A DNA stretch of 64,000 bases from Flavobacterium psychrophilum (GTDB taxonomy: Bacteria > Bacteroidota > Bacteroidia > Flavobacteriales > Flavobacteriaceae): contig CAMDDB010000002.1 of NCBI GenBank assembly GCA_945890865.1, positions 62,001 through 126,000 of the forward strand, in the 5' to 3' direction. Positions 61,857 to 64,000 of the stretch are shown here, piece by piece. Both the position numbers and the translations under genes were made by a program. The notes under the pieces are model-generated. The model ran no database searches, was not told the origin of the DNA, and saw nothing but the letters and a program-made list of their open reading frames with translations. Each line of letters starts with the position of its first letter. The first letter of the stretch is position 1.

Positions 61857-62276
61857 TTATTGCTTTGCTTGAAATGCCAAAGCATACATTTTTATTTGTT
61901 TTATCATGGATACCAATCCGTTGGCTCGGGTTGGTGATAAATGTTCTTTTAATCCTATCTCGTCTATAAAATCAGTGTTTGCCTCTAAAATTGAGCTTGG
62001 CATTTGATTTGAAAACACCCGAATCAAAATGGCAATGATTCCTTTGGTTAAAATGGCATCGCTATCGGCGGTAAATATAATTTTACCTTCTTGTTCCTCG
62101 CCATGCACCCAAACTTTCGATTGGCACCCCTTGATAATGTTTTCGTCTACTTTATACTGCTCATCAATTAACGGAAGTGATTTTCCTAATTCTATGATGT
62201 ATTCATAGCGTTGCATCCAGTCGTCAAACAGCGAAAACTCGTCTACAATTTCGTCTTGTATTTGTTTTATTGTCAT
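61857..62276 (-). CDS. sufE: SufE sulfur acceptor protein
   Basis: This 139-residue protein takes persulfide sulfur from SufS and hands it to the SufBCD scaffold. The acceptor cysteine is in NIIKGCQSKVWV near 48-59, and the SufE/NifU-like fold ends with LSPTRANGLVSMIKQI. It lies 13 bases after sufS. Confidence 0.95.
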   Translation of the reverse strand: MTIKQIQDEIVDEFSLFDDWMQRYEYIIELGKSLPLIDEQYKVDENIIKGCQSKVWVHGEEQEGKIIFTADSDAILTKGIIAILIRVFSNQMPSSILEANTDFIDEIGLKEHLSPTRANGLVSMIKQIKMYALAFQAKQ

Positions 62277-62289
62277 CTGAATAAATTTG

Positions 62290-63504
62290 TTAAGACAACA
62301 TCATTTGTGCTTTTATAACCGCTTCTACAAAGATATCAATTTCTTCCTTGGTGTTGTAAAAAGCAAAACTTGCTCTTATGGTGCCCGGAATGTTGTAAAA
62401 ATTCATAATAGGTTGTGCACAATGATGACCAGTTCTTACGGCTATTCCCAATTTATCTATAATAGTTCCAATATCATACGGATGAATACCTTCGAGATTA
62501 AACGAAATGACCGAAGCTTTATTTTCGCTCGTTCCATAAATCGTTAACCCTTCTATTTCTTGTAATCTTTTGGTTCCGTATAGTAATAGTTCGTGTTCGT
62601 ATGTTGCTATATTGTCAAAACCGATGGCATTCATGTAATCAATAGCGGTTCCTAAAACAATTCCGCCTTCGATATTTGGAGTTCCTGCTTCAAATTTATG
62701 CGGTAAATCGGCATACGTAGTTTTTTCAAACGTTACTTCAGCAATCATTTCGCCTCCCCCTTGATAGGGTGGCAATTTTCGCAACCAGTCTTCTTTTCCG
62801 TATAAAATTCCAACGCCTGTCGGTCCGCAAACTTTATGTCCCGAAAACACATAAAAATCACAATCCAGAGCTTGTACATCGGGACGTAAATGCGGTGTAG
62901 CTTGTGCGCCATCAATTAAGACAGCGGCTCCAGCTAAATGGGCTTTTTTTATAATATATTCAATTGGATTAACCGTTCCTAACGCGTTTGAAATGTGATT
63001 AACGGCTACAATTTTTGTTTTTTCGGAAAGTAAGTTGTCGAATTCGGAAAGGATCAATTCACCTTTTTCATTCATTGGAATAACCACCAACTTTGCGCCC
63101 GTTTTTTCGCATAAAAATTGCCAAGGCACAATGTTGCTATGATGTTCTAATGCCGAAACCAATACCTCATCGTCTGTTTTTAGCAAACTTGCAAAACCAT
63201 TCGCCACCAAGTTAATTCCAAATGTGGTTCCAGAAGTAAAAATGATTTCGTAATTCTGTTTTGCATTAATGTGCTTTTGTATTGTATTTCTTGATTGTTC
63301 ATAGGCATCCGTTGCCAATTGACTCAAGGTATGAACCCCACGGTGAATGTTTGCGTTGTATTCACGGTAATACCTAGAAATAGCATCGATAACCACTTGT
63401 GGTTTTTGCGAAGTAGCCCCGTTGTCAAAATACACCAAAGGTTTCCCGTTTACCTTTTGAGATAAAATAGGAAAATCGGCTCTTACTTTTTGGATGTCTA
63501 ACAT
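62290..63504 (-). CDS. sufS: SufS-type cysteine desulfurase
   Basis: This 404-residue PLP enzyme removes sulfur from cysteine to form a protein persulfide for cluster assembly. The cofactor lysine is K224 in FSGHKVCGPTG and the catalytic cysteine is in RTGHHCAQPIM near 362. The start at 63504 (MLDIQKVRADFPIL) is preferred to 63531, which would overlap sufD. Group II (SufS/CsdA) features such as the RxGHHCA loop are clear. Confidence 0.96.
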   Translation of the reverse strand: MLDIQKVRADFPILSQKVNGKPLVYFDNGATSQKPQVVIDAISRYYREYNANIHRGVHTLSQLATDAYEQSRNTIQKHINAKQNYEIIFTSGTTFGINLVANGFASLLKTDDEVLVSALEHHSNIVPWQFLCEKTGAKLVVIPMNEKGELILSEFDNLLSEKTKIVAVNHISNALGTVNPIEYIIKKAHLAGAAVLIDGAQATPHLRPDVQALDCDFYVFSGHKVCGPTGVGILYGKEDWLRKLPPYQGGGEMIAEVTFEKTTYADLPHKFEAGTPNIEGGIVLGTAIDYMNAIGFDNIATYEHELLLYGTKRLQEIEGLTIYGTSENKASVISFNLEGIHPYDIGTIIDKLGIAVRTGHHCAQPIMNFYNIPGTIRASFAFYNTKEEIDIFVEAVIKAQMMLS

Positions 63505-63520
63505 ATTTCTAAGTATATTT

Positions 63521-64000
63521 CTATAAATCAAATCCCATATTTACGCCTAATTTATCGGCGATAATACGTGCAATTTTTGCTTTTAATTCGGGTATTTTTA
63601 TGCTATTGGTCACTTCACTAGTAAACGCATACATCAACAAAGCTTTGGCTTCTTTTTTAGGAATGCCGCGTTGTTGCATATAAAACATGGCGGTTTCGTC
63701 TAATTGTCCAATGGTACAACCATGAGAGCACTTTACATCATCGGCAAAAATTTCCAATTGAGGCTTGGCGTTGATCGTCGCTTTATCTCCAATTAATATG
63801 TTATTATTTTGTTGGAAGGCATCGGTTTTTTGCGCTTCTTTTTCTACAAATATTTTTCCGTTGAAAACACCCGTAGAACTATCATGTAATATCGTTTTAT
63901 AGTTTTGGTGGCTTTCGCAATTTGGCGAGGCATGTTGCACTAACGTATAATGATCGACATGTTGTTTGTCTCCAATAATAGTAATCCCTTTTAAGGTTGA
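63521..64000 (-). CDS. sufD: SufD scaffold protein, C-terminal part (partial)
   Basis: The frame is open to the right edge, so about 159 C-terminal residues are present. They show the beta-helix core of SufD: VDHYTLVQHASPNCESHQNYK, GKIFVEKEAQKTDAFQQNNN, EIFADDVKCSHGCTIGQLDE and the helical tail KEAKALLMYAF. SufD pairs with SufB and SufC to build Fe-S clusters. A GTG at 63940 is an internal codon and not the start. sufS begins 16 bases after the stop. Confidence 0.94.
   Translation of the reverse strand, partial: STLKGITIIGDKQHVDHYTLVQHASPNCESHQNYKTILHDSSTGVFNGKIFVEKEAQKTDAFQQNNNILIGDKATINAKPQLEIFADDVKCSHGCTIGQLDETAMFYMQQRGIPKKEAKALLMYAFTSEVTNSIKIPELKAKIARIIADKLGVNMGFDL

Noticed and set aside
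1-64000. Search for tRNA, rRNA, CRISPR, insertion sequences, integrases or prophage genes
   Set aside because: No cloverleaf, rRNA motif, repeat-spacer pattern, terminal inverted repeats or transposase-like frame was found; every large frame is assignable to a chromosomal family.

Overview
The window reads as an ordinary stretch of a low-GC Bacteroidetes chromosome, most likely Flavobacteriaceae and Flavobacterium-like. The evidence is a type IX secretion protein (PorZ) and a type IX C-terminal sorting domain on another protein, a TonB-dependent receptor with a carboxypeptidase-like N-terminal domain, the complete MoxR/Bat aerotolerance operon, a long type-2 isoleucyl-tRNA synthetase, no Shine-Dalgarno-like spacing before starts, and promoter-like boxes of the Bacteroidetes type (TTG, about 19 bases, then TAnnTTTG). 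I see no tRNA, rRNA, CRISPR array, insertion sequence, prophage or integrase. No gap between genes exceeds 300 bases.

Layout. 1-6.4 kb: the start of a LysM/M23-type lipoprotein (runs off the left edge), tryptophan 2,3-dioxygenase, a DUF3108 protein, then tyrosine catabolism (hppD, hmgA) and an APC amino-acid permease, all on the minus strand. 6.5-10.5 kb: a patatin/outer-membrane-barrel fusion with uvrC. 10.7-12.3 kb: a plus-strand aspartoacylase-like protein and 5-formyl-THF cyclo-ligase, ending tail-to-tail on lspA. 12.3-22.7 kb (minus): lspA, a DksA-like protein, ileS, recO, porZ, gdhA and a cystathionine gamma-synthase-like enzyme. 22.7-29.5 kb (plus): ArsC-like protein, EamA transporter, yicC, gmk, nadD, an iron alcohol dehydrogenase, gpsA and a TerC protein. 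29.5-34.3 kb (minus): a GH92 glycosidase, then pheS between two conserved proteins of unknown function. 34.5-44 kb: cvpA, then the eight-gene minus-strand moxR-DUF58-unknown-batABCDE operon. 44.1-51.2 kb (plus): aldo/keto reductase, a Schlafen/AlbA-type protein coupled to a PPP-type phosphatase, a PhnA-domain protein, and a DUF1800/DUF1501 pair. 51.3-54.7 kb (minus): ALDH7-type aldehyde dehydrogenase, 3-hydroxyanthranilate dioxygenase and a secreted EEP nuclease. 54.8-59.6 kb (plus): TonB receptor plus two lipoproteins. 59.7-64 kb: hflX, then a minus-strand suf iron-sulfur operon (sufD, sufS, sufE, a DUF59 protein, DUF2480) that runs off the right edge.

How genes work together. Aromatic amino-acid breakdown is represented twice: tyrosine (HppD to HmgA, with a permease beside them) and the kynurenine route (TDO and 3-HAO, 52 kb apart). 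The Bat operon encodes a MoxR ATPase with von Willebrand A and TPR proteins at the inner membrane. PorZ belongs to the type IX secretion machinery, which should export the DUF1501 protein. The TonB receptor, two lipoproteins and the divergent secreted nuclease look like a surface scavenging locus.

The most unusual features are: (1) a family of degenerate tandem repeats with a strict 7-base period, a different consensus at each site, in at least nine intergenic gaps; (2) an IleS whose HIGH motif reads GIHH; (3) the overlapping AlbA_2/phosphatase gene pair; and (4) the TonB receptor/DUF5689/nuclease locus with two abutting palindromes in its control region.
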